From positions 62,001-126,000 of the forward strand of contig JAVBWO010000005.1 in the NCBI GenBank assembly GCA_036677375.1: 64,000 nucleotides of DNA, in the 5' to 3' direction. The stretch comes from JAVBWO01 sp036677375. GTDB lineage: Bacteria; Bacillota; Dehalobacteriia; UBA4068; UBA4997. Below the pieces are notes generated by a model. That model had not been told where the DNA came from. It worked only from the letters and a program-made list of their open reading frames with translations, and searched no databases. Below are positions 44,801 through 52,323 of this stretch, one piece after another (position 1 is the stretch's first letter; each line of letters opens with the position of its first letter). A program made the translations under genes and the position numbers.

Positions 44801-47800
44801 CGTTACCATGACTTCCAACGCCAGCTTCCATGCCACTTATGACGGCAATGCCTTGGGCGGCGTAGAAATCAAAAACGGCGGCAGCACCATTGCCACTACG
44901 GCAGACGGCACCGGTATCGCCACAGCGGCTTTGACAGACGGCACTTACACTGTTACCGCGGTGAAGACCTATTATGTTTCCAGTAACGCCACGAGCTTCA
45001 ACGTTACCGTGACCAACGGCGTGGCTTCTCCTGCCACCACCGATATTATCATGGCTGCACAAACAGGTGCTTTGCTGCCTGTTCAATTTACGGTCAATCT
45101 GGACGGTGGCGACCCCGTAGCCAGTAAAGCAGTCTTTGAGATCAGTACCGTGGGCGGCACCGCTCAACCCAATGCCACGATTACTTCCGGGAATACCGTA
45201 AGCACTAACCTGGTGGCCGGCGCTTATACCTACACCCTGAAGTATGACGGCAAAGCGGTGAAGACCGGCAGCTTTGATGTGGTAGCCGTTACCGGCGCCA
45301 CAGTGCCCGCCATCTCCTTAAGCACCCTGAACTTCCATGCTACCGATGCCGTGGGCGGCGCCGATATTGCCAATGTCAATATCAACGTCGGCGGCTTCGA
45401 TATTACTACAGAATCGGATGGTACCGCTTCCATCATCTTAGCAACGACAGCAAGCTACAGCTTCACGGCTACCCATACCGATTACCAAACCGTGACGCAA
45501 ACCGGTACTTCTCCCTTTAACTTCACAATGGCGACCAACACCTACAGCGCCAATTTCAAGGTTCATAAGGACAGCTTGAGCGGCGACGGCATCACCGGAG
45601 CGACTATTAAGGTCTACAGCAATTCCGGTTTGACCACCCAAGTAGGCAGCGACCTGACCACCGCCGATCTGGGTTCGGCCACCTTATCCAGTCTGGCTCC
45701 CGGTCAATATTGGTACACCATTGAGAAGACCGGCTATACCACGACCTATAACAGTTCGACCCCCGGCACCTTCACGATCGGAAGCGCCGATAAAACAGTG
45801 GAAGTTTATCTGACCACCATTGTGCCCGCTACCACCTATCCCATCACCTTCAGCATCGCAGGCGGCGTTACCGGTAATATCTATGCGGGTTCCGATCAAA
45901 CCAGCGGTACTGCCTTAAATTCCAGCGCTGTAGGCAATACCAATGTGGTGCAATTAGCAGCAGGGGATTATACCTTCTATGCCGCGGCGCAAAGCGGTTA
46001 TGAAGAAGTCATTCAAAACTTCACCGTTACCGATGCCGGTAAGACCGTCACCGTCGGCCTCACCGTTCCTTATACGGTAACCGTCACCAGCGGCAGTACT
46101 GAAGTGAGCGGCGCCACCGTAACCTTGGGCGGCGCGGCTCCCGACAGTGTAAACGGCAATGTCTACACCTTCAGCGTAGCGGCCGGCGCCAATACCTTGT
46201 CTGTCACAAAATCCCCCTACACTGCACAAACCAGCATTGCCGTAAATCCCAGTGCCGGTGTAGAAACTGGTAAAGCAGTCAACCTGGTAGCTCCCATCAG
46301 CTTCAATGCCGTTAACGTAGGCAATGCAGCCTTAAGCGGCGTACAGTTCATCCTTACGAAGGGCGGGGCCGATTATACCGGCACCACCGGCGTAGACGAC
46401 GGTACCGCTTCCATTAACCTAGAAGACGGTGTGTATAGTCTGGAAGCCACCAAGACCGGTTATGTGCCGGTAACCATGATCAATGTCACTGTAACAGGCG
46501 GTGTTCTCACTTCCAACCCGGTGAAAGCAGTCATGGTTGTCAACAATGAAACTCTTTACAATGTCACCTTCCACATTAGCAGCGCTATCGCTGCTAATGT
46601 GGACATCACGGTAGACGGAACATCGCCTACCACCATCCCGGCGGGAGATATCGACAGTACTCCCACCCTTTCGCTGGTTGCCGGTACCCACAGCTTTAGT
46701 GCCGTAGCCTCTGGCTACACCGTCACACCCAGCAGCTTTACAGTTCCCGTAAGCAGCGATCCTCTGACGGTAGATCTTACCGCGACGGCGGTTCCCATTG
46801 AAACCCAATCAGTCGTTTTCGTTGTTACCAGCGGCTCAACCGCTATTAACAATGCCACCATTTCCCTGACGCCCACAGGCGCCAGCGGCAGCGCCACTAC
46901 CTTGACCAATTTGAGTGGCACCAGCGCCTACAGCAATGAAGATGTGGAATATGGTGAGTACAACTACTCCGTTGCCGCCAGCGGTTATCCCACTGAAACC
47001 GGGACGATTACAGTAGATGGCGATCCTGATCCCTTCAGCTTAGCGGTCGCCATGGAGATTCCTTATAGCGTTCTCGTTACTAGCGGCGGCACTCCTGTTG
47101 ATGCGGCTTCGGTAACCATAGACGGGCACACCGAAAGCACCGGTTCCGACGGCGTAGCGGAATTTAGTGTTGCCAACGGTACCTATAATATCGCCGTCAG
47201 CAAATCAGGCTATGTCAGCACTACCGTTTCCGGCGTCGCCATCAGCTCCACCGGCACCACTCCGGTTGCTTTGCTTTCCGACAACATTGTGATGAAGTTT
47301 GTAGACAGCGCCTTGAATCCTCTGGGAGGTGTCACAGTAAATGTAGGAGGTAACTCCTATGTCACCGATGACATCAACGGACGTATCTCGGTACCTGACC
47401 TGGCCGATGGCGATTATTCCTACACCGCTACGAAAGATACCTACACCACCAGCACCGGTTCCTTCTGGGTAGAAGGCGGCGATACTAACCTGCCCGCAGA
47501 CGGCATCGTAATGGCTTTAAGTCCTTCCGCTACTTACGCCGTTACGTTCAACATAGCAGGCCCAGTAACAACCGATATTCCGGTGATCATCGACGGTGTT
47601 CCCGAAACCCTTTCCGATGGTGAATCGGTCAATCTTTGCCTGAACAACCACAGCTACTATGTGGAAGCCACCAGCGAATATGAAGCAACGGGCATCCATT
47701 ATTTCACCGTTGACGGCGAAGAGACGGTCAATATTACCTTAGTGGCCGTTCCCGATACCATCGACCTGACCATCACCGTTAAAGACGCTACCAACAGCAC

Positions 47801-48275
47801 CGGCGACTATACTATATTGCTGAACGGTGCAGCGGTCTCCTTATCCAACGGGATGAGCGGAACTACCAGCAATGGCACAGTAACCTTCAATGATGTCAGC
47901 GCTAGCGATGCCATCACTTACACCGTTACCAAAACGGGTTACACTACTGCCTCTGCCACTCTGGCAGCCGGTACGACTGCGGCAACCGTCCCGATGAGCG
48001 AAGCAGTGGTCACTCCTACGACCCGTACCTTCAACTTCGCGTTGAGCCAATCCGATACAGGGGCCACCATTCAGATCCTTGGCGTCAACGACAATTCCAG
48101 CTTCTCCACAACGGTAAATGTCAGCGGGAATTCGGCTTCTGTTAGCCTGGCGGACGGAGACTACATCTTCTATTACACCACTGCTAACGGTTACACGGTC
48201 TCGCCTGCCGGCTGGAACGATTTTACCGTAAGCGCAATTAGCACTACCGAGAATATCACGTTAACGACACCTTAA
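35850..48275 (+). CDS. Giant SLH-domain surface protein with FN3-like and PEGA-like repeats
   Basis: 4,141 residues from the ATG at 35850. A signal peptide (MNRKLLTVLLVIAMVLALAP, cleavage near AALA-A) is followed by three SLH domains (about residues 26-77, 85-140, 150-205) with FSDVGGHWAEKDI and GTFRP-xx-ITRAE motifs. These anchor proteins to pyruvylated cell-wall polymer. Next comes ~220 residues of beta-rich sequence and a Gly/Ser linker (near residue 435). About 16 FN3-like beta modules of ~100 residues (to DNA ~41,970) carry a recurring W near LxW(N/D). The rest, to the C-terminus, is about 25 modules of ~85 residues resembling PEGA/carboxypeptidase-regulatory domains, each with GxYxYxVxKxGYxx. 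No catalytic domain or second anchor is visible. An S-layer-like or adhesive fibre role is likely. An upstream in-frame ATG at 35811 is rejected because the signal peptide starts at 35850. Confidence 0.93.
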   Translation: MNRKLLTVLLVIAMVLALAPAALAASTFSDVGGHWAEKDINAAVSSGYVKGYADGTFKPDANITRAEFVAMVNSALKTSEVSSTLFTDVTKSNWYYSDVQKAVFACYVKGYEDNTFRPNNLISRAEAAAIISRIVPTTDNLSSNALKSFTDRSSIADWAEEAAGAIADKGYINGYPDGTFRPSGKLTRAEAVSIINRILSNETIISKKTVLKADKDTINYGIYVGGVEVASSVAEGSVTIDDSMILSTIKVLGGGSNTVEVKDSLVAVMNSNKDGGDPVRIQMIGNTTIQELNIFQDTILDEEDLTGAGVVNAYIDGDDVSEVEVSGTIANLTVSKACKIVVKKGGHIENITVNVKGVVIEVEDGGYVGTVTTNGNTKLRGKEAIQHLIVNNGSDDTYVTEPEKITINDGTAKEETTSTSSGGGGGSSGGSTKTYIAAPTGFALTNVHGDYTFSWTNDTEAASYTVNITKADATVLASNITVNRDTVTGKASIDVDQALAAFLASAAADGGGDLTVSITSVPATTSSKYSNTATQILKLLARPAPTLDSTNVELNWSAIANATEYQLSVDSVLQDTIAITDSLNAAIGSYLTNTNQEYAFQLTAVGDAATFHISSAWSKTIVKLSEDAITGLALIQKADGNYYMTWDNISGNNGYTLSTNIAGDSTVELAQDVNEYLIPASWFNKNMNVIVTVDAEDFTANTWTVGGNVTYATHGVNGPAAPSPYSTGTAANPFLVSWEKVTLATNDYEVKINDTEVQDLSSKISLDATSKVYTIDLASDFAALPAGSYTVSVRAKARLTGTEDFILPSDWAAATSAAGSDTVKTYQVVKLDAVDTFSVDQSGVNDMLQWNDITSGTIDATTPVTGITADVDYDFSLVDPASGTFNPATDIVSEETAEHTFNPNLDGSTTIYVRATSADLFMRSSDWASVTLSRLAQPSLTLTEPANDYTDIDSFSNPSRRVTLTIGTVTDATSSVLKKGTDALATAAATPATADITADFQVAAGNTVTYTCQAFGFGSSTSDTVAPGGTLYLNSVLKSQDIKRLAAPTGFAISRDYTNAVAPFNTENTKLGSLERQYIVNWNSITDNNGYLVKAPNMTAFNTGKDTNSWTLPAGWRDTKSHYSNIMLAAVGKVDSFILSSYPADVCNSLGVQAIYTKPVLLAPVIDHDYFVKLSTADPSLSEVSTYDLMVTYTDGQNNTSDVTPDSGVQGLDKAATVDLSGVFQNNNGTYKVYVRTADIITTGNSTLGSTWSEPLVITNNRLIAPTMSLTTSTDPATLAEAVTLNWNDPNSTVTDEEYVVTVDGAEQAPTSGNSMIITGLVAGKSSFDISIKATTDTFGWLDSELATQEVTRRATPTVTVADNASTIVTIAGSDTDVANGDVDSYYLIGGASFMDGTNQITADVTNIFNNPNDTSVTYAAVIKGNDTNFVLPSAIGSLTVRRLPTPSDVTLAGTYDNYSIAWDNGSLSVNGFKVFLNGNNPPAKTTAAGVFSVAANSTWMPINDSTNSIQVQALGDIATGVLDSQKSANLQIVCPKAPTNVALSTLGVLTWNGLDGTKYMVDSITKDGTAITDYEGLDLSGLYTVVGTSSGSIDISAIMEANGTGLYGVTMRAVENLAPATKIMGSVTTAPATQTIHVATAPTLSGITQSSNPTPGAVDFLLPTDADTASFTVTITPPGAPTGTINLTATAPSTTLSLSLSTYFSSPGLYTINIEPNAVPGSLDGDPFSFTVEKLTTPTVEIKNASVHLYWPAANLSDEASYYTVVNNNDHTKTYTVQACGADLVPGVGYFHVDITADCVAGETPTYTVSRTGGTDNTDPDTIVNFTLSSNGVLKQVIRLANVDATSLVITETLEADCSQSYTLSWDDVADALGYATVEGATETAITMPYTLTPVAGQSSSLSMIATGSTDSNDNPYYVKSATPTTASISALGAIAEAELNGNTANWTPQGAGQQFQFRVLKLDGAISTDVTATFGADLPQNTTLTLKDLSATINKIKADGDPDSSYAIQVRSKGNLVAANGALVIPGPWKTIKGVSDLVTVNTSNEWDVTFTVVDSVDDTTPINGAHVAITLNGTTYEGTAANDSNEVTLTLPGGNYDAGNVVVTATADDYDDLTESNGAAINIGADFASTGVEIALDLSEVTYAFTVTGEAEDDTVGDIIITSADGLTPVGTATISGKAASINLLPGDYACTLDATYGASYPYAAVASTPFTVVRESAKTADAASDNASAISLTKITYNTTFVFNGSSDSPVKDVTFSLTGPTTVTGQNVTSTVNHVQLALLPGSYSLSASKTGYDVYTDTFSVPDADSLIESDLTLLDSSDIQFTVKSGTLNLTGATVKIFNATDDVATATPVKTLTTTDGIATCSDILPYGDYQYVVTAGTNYLEGSGTFTLSSTSVISETIDLKLPVSITVKSGTTDTISTASFTGIDAPTYDAVSKTYTINLDAGTYSVQASAGTYTAQTQTLTVADGGILDYTYDMTSKATIVSKKSGTLFPGVSIAVTGNGSTKTGTTAGATASVDFELTDGSYGYSAQYPGLAAVVDQPITFTVANGGVSASDQGKLTVIMFEDTSAKFDVDFGLTVDGAAATSGSVSIDGGTPVDLDAAGEALFSLTAGSHTYSVTYGGNTVVSSKSFTVTASGTVQDVPVALYTVSLNLVDGSSNPATDLDDVTASLGGFTAVRTSPTGNTYAVVVAGGSAYTYTVSDAAASNKYATLNLTTSTISAATSINVLMAKQTYDVTFTITDGTGDGVGGAQITVYTDAGGNTVYGTYTTNSAGQYVVSGVAPTDYWFKVTKDGYEASAITAFTVANSNTPVALALAATANKTVEFTVNSGTVTSMKNVDITIKKAGTTLDTINTTNTGIGIKTLLLGDYTYSVSVAGYTAVTDAPFTVTSSTSLVEIPLTIPVTVAVTSGSTKIADAVFQNSGATLTPTAFDPATGKYTFAMAAGTYTLDVTKTNYNANQVALTVNTTGDQTAYAVTMTSNASFHATYDGNALGGVEIKNGGSTIATTADGTGIATAALTDGTYTVTAVKTYYVSSNATSFNVTVTNGVASPATTDIIMAAQTGALLPVQFTVNLDGGDPVASKAVFEISTVGGTAQPNATITSGNTVSTNLVAGAYTYTLKYDGKAVKTGSFDVVAVTGATVPAISLSTLNFHATDAVGGADIANVNINVGGFDITTESDGTASIILATTASYSFTATHTDYQTVTQTGTSPFNFTMATNTYSANFKVHKDSLSGDGITGATIKVYSNSGLTTQVGSDLTTADLGSATLSSLAPGQYWYTIEKTGYTTTYNSSTPGTFTIGSADKTVEVYLTTIVPATTYPITFSIAGGVTGNIYAGSDQTSGTALNSSAVGNTNVVQLAAGDYTFYAAAQSGYEEVIQNFTVTDAGKTVTVGLTVPYTVTVTSGSTEVSGATVTLGGAAPDSVNGNVYTFSVAAGANTLSVTKSPYTAQTSIAVNPSAGVETGKAVNLVAPISFNAVNVGNAALSGVQFILTKGGADYTGTTGVDDGTASINLEDGVYSLEATKTGYVPVTMINVTVTGGVLTSNPVKAVMVVNNETLYNVTFHISSAIAANVDITVDGTSPTTIPAGDIDSTPTLSLVAGTHSFSAVASGYTVTPSSFTVPVSSDPLTVDLTATAVPIETQSVVFVVTSGSTAINNATISLTPTGASGSATTLTNLSGTSAYSNEDVEYGEYNYSVAASGYPTETGTITVDGDPDPFSLAVAMEIPYSVLVTSGGTPVDAASVTIDGHTESTGSDGVAEFSVANGTYNIAVSKSGYVSTTVSGVAISSTGTTPVALLSDNIVMKFVDSALNPLGGVTVNVGGNSYVTDDINGRISVPDLADGDYSYTATKDTYTTSTGSFWVEGGDTNLPADGIVMALSPSATYAVTFNIAGPVTTDIPVIIDGVPETLSDGESVNLCLNNHSYYVEATSEYEATGIHYFTVDGEETVNITLVAVPDTIDLTITVKDATNSTGDYTILLNGAAVSLSNGMSGTTSNGTVTFNDVSASDAITYTVTKTGYTTASATLAAGTTAATVPMSEAVVTPTTRTFNFALSQSDTGATIQILGVNDNSSFSTTVNVSGNSASVSLADGDYIFYYTTANGYTVSPAGWNDFTVSAISTTENITLTTP

Positions 48276-48296
48276 ACTGTTTTTACTTTTAGGAAT

Positions 48297-48321
48297 GCAG
48301 GCGGGGAATCACCCCGCCTGC
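48297..48321 (+). terminator. GC-rich hairpin after the SLH gene
   Basis: GCAGGCGGGG-N5-CCCCGCCTGC, 22 bp after the stop, no T-tract. It may block 3' exonuclease decay or act with the next terminator. Confidence 0.6.
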
Positions 48322-48343
48322 AACAAGTCTTGTGAAAACAACA

Positions 48344-48384
48344 AAAACTCCGGACTTTATTCAAAAAAAGTCCGGAGTTTTTTC
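48344..48384. terminator. Rho-independent terminator after the SLH gene
   Basis: AAAACTCCGGACTTT / AAAGTCCGGAGTTTT followed by TTC. It lies between the convergent SLH gene and the shikimate-kinase-like gene and may serve both. Confidence 0.85.
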
Positions 48385-48429
48385 TTCATCAATATTGATT
48401 ATTGATATTTTTCTAATCATGATAGCCTC

Positions 48430-48954
48430 TTACGGTTTGACAGCATGATAGATCGCCATAATTTCGGTGGCAATCTCTTCCATATTTTTTTTATCAATAA
48501 AAACGGTGGCATCCGCCAAGGGCTGATAAATGGACTGGCGCTCATCCATGAGCTTTCCCACCTGCTCTAAATCAAGATTCTTTCCCAAAAGCGTGCGGTT
48601 TTTCTTCCGCTGGATGCGGTTATAGATCAGCTCCGGCTCGCCCGCCAGGAGTATCACATAGCCGATGGTTTTCAGCCACTGGGCATTTTGCGGATTCAGT
48701 GGCAGCGAGTCGCCGGTGGCAATGACCATATTTTCTTTGCCTTCCAGACGTTTTAAAGCCAGGGCCTCCTCAGATAACAGACGCCGCTTACCGTAACGCC
48801 GCAGGATCTCCGGCAGCGGATAGCCGCATACTTCTTCTATCATTTGGTCAGTATCAATAAAATCATATTGCAAGAGCCTGGACAAAATCCTTCCTACGCC
48901 GCTTTTCCCGGTACCGGTCATTCCAATCAGGATAATGTTTTCCTCTTTCGCCAT
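48430..48954 (-). CDS. Shikimate-kinase-like P-loop protein with altered substrate motifs
   Basis: 174 residues. Walker A GMTGTGKSGVGRIL, the family Asp pair in FIDTDQMIEE, an NRTLL segment in the lid and a late ERQSIY match shikimate kinase. The residues that bind shikimate differ: the GE-xx-FR-xx-E stretch reads GKRRLLSEE, and the GGG loop (VxxxGGG) reads VIATGDS. The fold call is sound but the substrate may not be shikimate. No aro genes are nearby. The ATG at 48954 follows AGGTGG; the frame is open 8 codons upstream. Confidence 0.75.
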   Translation of the reverse strand: MAKEENIILIGMTGTGKSGVGRILSRLLQYDFIDTDQMIEEVCGYPLPEILRRYGKRRLLSEEALALKRLEGKENMVIATGDSLPLNPQNAQWLKTIGYVILLAGEPELIYNRIQRKKNRTLLGKNLDLEQVGKLMDERQSIYQPLADATVFIDKKNMEEIATEIMAIYHAVKP

Positions 48955-49006
48955 AGTACCACCTGCCTTCGGGCACATTTTATGCCTGCCGCTTTCGGCA
49001 TGCTGT

Positions 49007-49513
49007 TTAAGGCAGGCTTTTTAAATTCAATTTTCTGAGGATCCATTTTTCGATTTTCCGATTGACATACGTGGTAAACCAATATTCTTGATCCGTTGAG
49101 ATAGGTTCCACCAAAAGGCAGCGCAACCCGGCCCGGTTCCCGCCAAAAACATCGGTGAGCAGCTGATCTCCTACCATTATTGTATTCCCGATTCCGGTTC
49201 CTAGAACCTTCATGCCCCGCCGATAGCCACTTTTCATGGGTTTTTTTGCCTCCCCCACAAAAAGAGAACCAACCGCCGCGGCAATAGGGGCGATCCTGGG
49301 CGCGTGATTATTGGAGAGAATGCAGCTTTTGATACCGGCGGCATGCAGTTTATCAAACCACGCCAATACCTCCTGATCAAACTCCAGGCTGTTCCAGGTG
49401 GTGATGGTATTGTCCAGATCCAAGATGACCCCCTGAACACCTTGAGCCACCAGTTGGTCAACAGGAATCGCGGAGAGCTTTTTATAATAGCCTTCCGGCG
49501 TAAACAGGCGCAA
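49007..49513 (-). CDS. YqeG-family HAD phosphatase (IIIA)
   Basis: 168 residues from a TTG at 49513 with AAGGAGGG 8 bases upstream; the open frame runs 48 codons further, but the family normally starts here (LRLFTPEGYYKKLS). HAD motif I is GVILDLDNTITTW, motif II CILSNNH, motif III KPMKSGYRRGM and motif IV MVGDQLLTDVFGGNRAG. The physiological substrate is not settled for the family. In Bacillus yqeG precedes yqeH-aroE; here a shikimate-kinase-like gene follows it by 52 bp. Confidence 0.9.
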   Translation of the reverse strand: MRLFTPEGYYKKLSAIPVDQLVAQGVQGVILDLDNTITTWNSLEFDQEVLAWFDKLHAAGIKSCILSNNHAPRIAPIAAAVGSLFVGEAKKPMKSGYRRGMKVLGTGIGNTIMVGDQLLTDVFGGNRAGLRCLLVEPISTDQEYWFTTYVNRKIEKWILRKLNLKSLP

Positions 49514-49611
49514 AGCCTTTCCCTCCTTAACACTTATTACCGCACAACGTCTTTGGCAAATCCTTGCTTTTATTATTCTACGCCATTCAGACGGTTTTGT
49601 CCAACCGCAAA

Positions 49612-49637
49612 AAAAGAGCGCCTTGGGACGCTCTTTT
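49612..49637 (-). terminator. Terminator of trxB-trxA
   Basis: AAAAGAGCG-N8-CGCTCTTTT then T-rich sequence on the minus strand, 34 bp after the trxA stop. Confidence 0.85.
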
Positions 49638-49670
49638 GAAGTCTCATGCAAAGGCAAGACTCTTTCGGCA

Positions 49671-49982
49671 CTACTTTAAAAGGTTTAGATAATAATTTTT
49701 GGGATGGACCCCCACAACCTTTTGAACCATTTTGCCATCTTTGAACAAGATCACGGTGGGAATGCTCATGATCTCAAAGGCGGCAGCCAGCTCCGTTTCC
49801 TGATCCACATCCACCTTGCCGATTAAGACTTTACCGTCCAGGCTTTGGGAGAAACCTTCCAAAACAGGGGACAACATCCGGCAGGGCCCGCACCAGGTCG
49901 CCCAAAAATCTACCAGGACAGGAATGTTCGATTGCGTAATTACATTTTTAAAATTCTCTTTGGTCAAAACCACCGTTGCCAT
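49671..49982 (-). CDS. trxA: Thioredoxin
   Basis: 103 residues with the active site FWATWCGPCRMLSP and the cis-Pro region IMSIPTVILFKDGK. It reduces protein disulfides in the cytoplasm and is recycled by the reductase encoded 12 bp upstream. Single-domain, normal length. Confidence 0.97.
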   Translation of the reverse strand: MATVVLTKENFKNVITQSNIPVLVDFWATWCGPCRMLSPVLEGFSQSLDGKVLIGKVDVDQETELAAAFEIMSIPTVILFKDGKMVQKVVGVHPKNYYLNLLK

Positions 49983-49994
49983 TGGTACACCTCT

Positions 49995-50912
49995 TTATCT
50001 GTTATTTCTGACATACTCCGCTGCTTCGCTGCCTGCCACGGCGCCGTCTGCGGCAGCCGTGACCAGCTGACGCCAGATTTTGGTACGGATGTCTCCCGCT
50101 ACAAAAACTCCCGCCAGGTTGGTATGGCAATCCTCACCCGCCATGATATAGCCTTCCGGTGTTGTCCGGATCTGATCTCCATAAAATGCTTTGGGCGGTT
50201 CAAAACCCACTGCGACAAAAATACCGGCAACAGCCAAACGTTCCTTAGTGCCGGTCGCTTTATCGACGACCTCAACAGCCTCCACCTTATTGCTGCCGGT
50301 GATGGCGGTTACCTGCGTATTGTAGAGAATCCGGATATTATTTTTTTTCTCCACTTGAGCCGCCGCTTGCTGCTGACCGCGGAATTGGTCGCGTCGGTGA
50401 ATCAAATAGACTTTGCTGCAGAGATCCGCCAAAAATAGCGCATCCCCCAAGGCCGTATTGCCCCCGCCTACTAAGGCCACCTCTTTGTTGCGGTACATGG
50501 CGCCGTCACAGGTGGCGCAATAGGATACGCCGGCACCGATAAACTCGTCCTCGCCGGGACAACCTAAACGACGGTGCCGCAGACCATTGGCAATGATCAC
50601 CGTAGGAGCCCGGTAAACATCATTCTCCCCTATAACCTCTTTTAGATCACCCGAAAGCTGCGCGGCAACAACGGTATCATAGAGAATCTCCGCACCCAAA
50701 GCCTGGGCTTGCTCATCCAGGCGCATGGCATAATCGGTACCGGCTACCTGATACAAGCCGGGGTAATTGTCCACTTGGGATGTGGCGATGATCTGTCCGC
50801 CGGGCATGGCTTCCTCGATCACCATGACCCGCATGCCTGCCCGGGTGCCGTACATAGCCGCAGTGAGTCCGGCTGTACCAGCTCCTACGATAATGATATC
50901 GCTTTCCTGCAA
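49995..50912 (-). CDS. trxB: Thioredoxin-disulfide reductase
   Basis: 305 residues. The FAD site is IIVGAGTAGLTAAMYGTRAG, the redox-active pair is in VSYCATCDGAMY, and NADPH binds at VALVGGGNTALGDALFL. The C-terminal GVFVAGDIR closes the FAD domain. It transfers electrons from NADPH to TrxA. The TTG start at 50912 follows AAGGAGGG. trxB and trxA form one unit. Confidence 0.96.
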   Translation of the reverse strand: MQESDIIIVGAGTAGLTAAMYGTRAGMRVMVIEEAMPGGQIIATSQVDNYPGLYQVAGTDYAMRLDEQAQALGAEILYDTVVAAQLSGDLKEVIGENDVYRAPTVIIANGLRHRRLGCPGEDEFIGAGVSYCATCDGAMYRNKEVALVGGGNTALGDALFLADLCSKVYLIHRRDQFRGQQQAAAQVEKKNNIRILYNTQVTAITGSNKVEAVEVVDKATGTKERLAVAGIFVAVGFEPPKAFYGDQIRTTPEGYIMAGEDCHTNLAGVFVAGDIRTKIWRQLVTAAADGAVAGSEAAEYVRNNR

Positions 50913-51045
50913 AACAAACCCTCCTTATTTAATACTTGTCGAACCAACTTGTCTAAGCCGTCTTTCATAAACTTTCTTTATTATTTTTCTAAGTTAATGA
51001 TATCATTTCCCATTTGTTTTGTAAATATCAGGAAAATAATAAAAG

Positions 51046-51077
51046 AAAGCCCGCTTTTTTAGGACAAAGCGGGCTTT
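51046..51077. terminator. Terminator after sigK
   Basis: AAAGCCCGC-N14-GCGGGCTTT, with T-runs on both strands. It lies about 145 bp beyond the sigK stop and upstream of trxB. Confidence 0.8.
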
Positions 51078-51223
51078 TTTTCGGCAAACCTTCGGTTCAA
51101 GGCCAAAGTTACCGAAAGGTTATTAACAATATTTTTGATGGTAAACAAACACCGCATAACCGCCAAGAGTCTTCCACCAGACAGAAGGATTTCCATACAA
51201 ATTGATCTGTTTTTACTTTAAAA

Positions 51224-51913
51224 TTAATATTTTGCCATTTCTTTCATTAATTTTTTAACCGCTCGTTTCTCGATACGGGATACATAAGAACGGGATATTT
51301 TCATTTTTTTAGCAATTTCTCTTTGCGTCTGCCGGTTCAAATTACCCAAGCCGTAGCGTCGGCAAATTACTTCTTTTTCCAGATCGTTTAATACCGACAT
51401 TTTTTCCAGCAGCCGCACTTCATCTTCTTTGGCCTCCATCGCTTCTCCGATCTCACCGCCATCGGTAGCTAAAACCTCAAGTAGGGTCATTTCATTACCT
51501 TCTTTATCCATTCCCACCGGCTCTTGCAGATAAACCTCGTTACGATTGTGTCGGGTCGCCCGCAAATGCATCAGAATCTCATTTTCAATGCACCTGGCGG
51601 CATAAGTAGCCAGGCGAACATTTTTATCCGGTGAGAAAGTGTTGATGGCTTTGATCAAACCGATGGTGCCGATGGAAATCAGGTCATCTTTATCGATGCC
51701 GGTGCTTTCGAATTTTTTACTGATGTGAGCCACCAAACGCAGGTTGTGCTCAATCAGAAGATTCCTGGCTTCTTCGTCGCCGGCAGCCATTCTGGCAAGA
51801 TAATCCTCTTCCTCCTTTTCCTTGAGGGGAGCAGGGAAAGTGCTGTTGCTGATATAGCCAAACAGGGTACCGCCGGAAATCAATGCGCCTATGGATAAAA
51901 TAAGCCAATCCAT
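51224..51913 (-). CDS. sigK: Sporulation sigma factor SigK (pro-form, uninterrupted)
   Basis: 229 residues. A hydrophobic pro-sequence (MDWLILSIGALISGGTLFG) precedes YISNSTFPAPL, the conserved mature start region. Core motifs: EHNLRLVAHISKKFESTGIDKDDLISIG, LATYAARCIENEILMHLR, and region 4 RQTQREIAKKMKISRSYVSRIEKRA. SigK drives late mother-cell transcription after intramembrane cleavage. The gene is continuous, without the skin-type element that splits it in some relatives. RBS AGGAGGTGG. Confidence 0.96.
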   Translation of the reverse strand: MDWLILSIGALISGGTLFGYISNSTFPAPLKEKEEEDYLARMAAGDEEARNLLIEHNLRLVAHISKKFESTGIDKDDLISIGTIGLIKAINTFSPDKNVRLATYAARCIENEILMHLRATRHNRNEVYLQEPVGMDKEGNEMTLLEVLATDGGEIGEAMEAKEDEVRLLEKMSVLNDLEKEVICRRYGLGNLNRQTQREIAKKMKISRSYVSRIEKRAVKKLMKEMAKY

Positions 51914-52260
51914 GCCCGCCTACCACCTCCTGCCTTTCACCATACATCTTATGACGAAAGACAGGAAAAGTGCCTGTCAGGAGGAAGCACGTCAAAGGGT
52001 TTTTTCACTCTCCGCCGCCAACGGCATAGATTCCAGCCTTTGGGACAAAAACATAAAGGAGATGGCAAGAGAATGAGGTGCTAATAGATTTTCATAACCA
52101 GCACCAATAAAACCACATGGCAAGACGACGCTTTAAAGCACTGGTTCGGGAATATCGATCGTGTCGGCAAGAAGCCCGCTATGCAATAAGCGTCTTTACA
52201 GCCTGTAAAGCAGCACATTTTGAGGTACGCATGGACAGAGCCGATCAAAACCTAAAAAAA
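51914..52260. other. Gap upstream of sigK, no gene supported
   Basis: About 350 bp. A 41-codon plus-strand frame (51951-52076) and a frame from 52117 lack RBS; the latter runs antisense through the DUF3830 gene. A small hairpin GACAGG-N7-CCTGTC is at 51960-51978. The sigK promoter should lie here. Confidence 0.45.
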
Positions 52261-52285
52261 GCCCCTTGTTCATCGAACAAGGGGC
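52261..52285 (-). terminator. Terminator of the DUF3830 gene
   Basis: An 11-bp perfect stem GCCCCTTGTTC / GAACAAGGGGC followed on the minus strand by T7. Confidence 0.88.
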
Positions 52286-52323
52286 TTATACAAAACTTAA
52301 TGGTGCATGAGCAAAAGCAGTTT

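Noticed and set aside
43602..45167. 521-codon minus-strand ORF (and others at 41811-42686, 38799-39353) inside the giant SLH gene
   Set aside because: They are antisense to the SLH gene, whose biased codons (GCC, ACC, GGC) suppress stops on the other strand. No RBS and no recognisable domains.
51224..51913. skin-like element interrupting sigK
   Set aside because: The sigK frame is continuous across all conserved regions.
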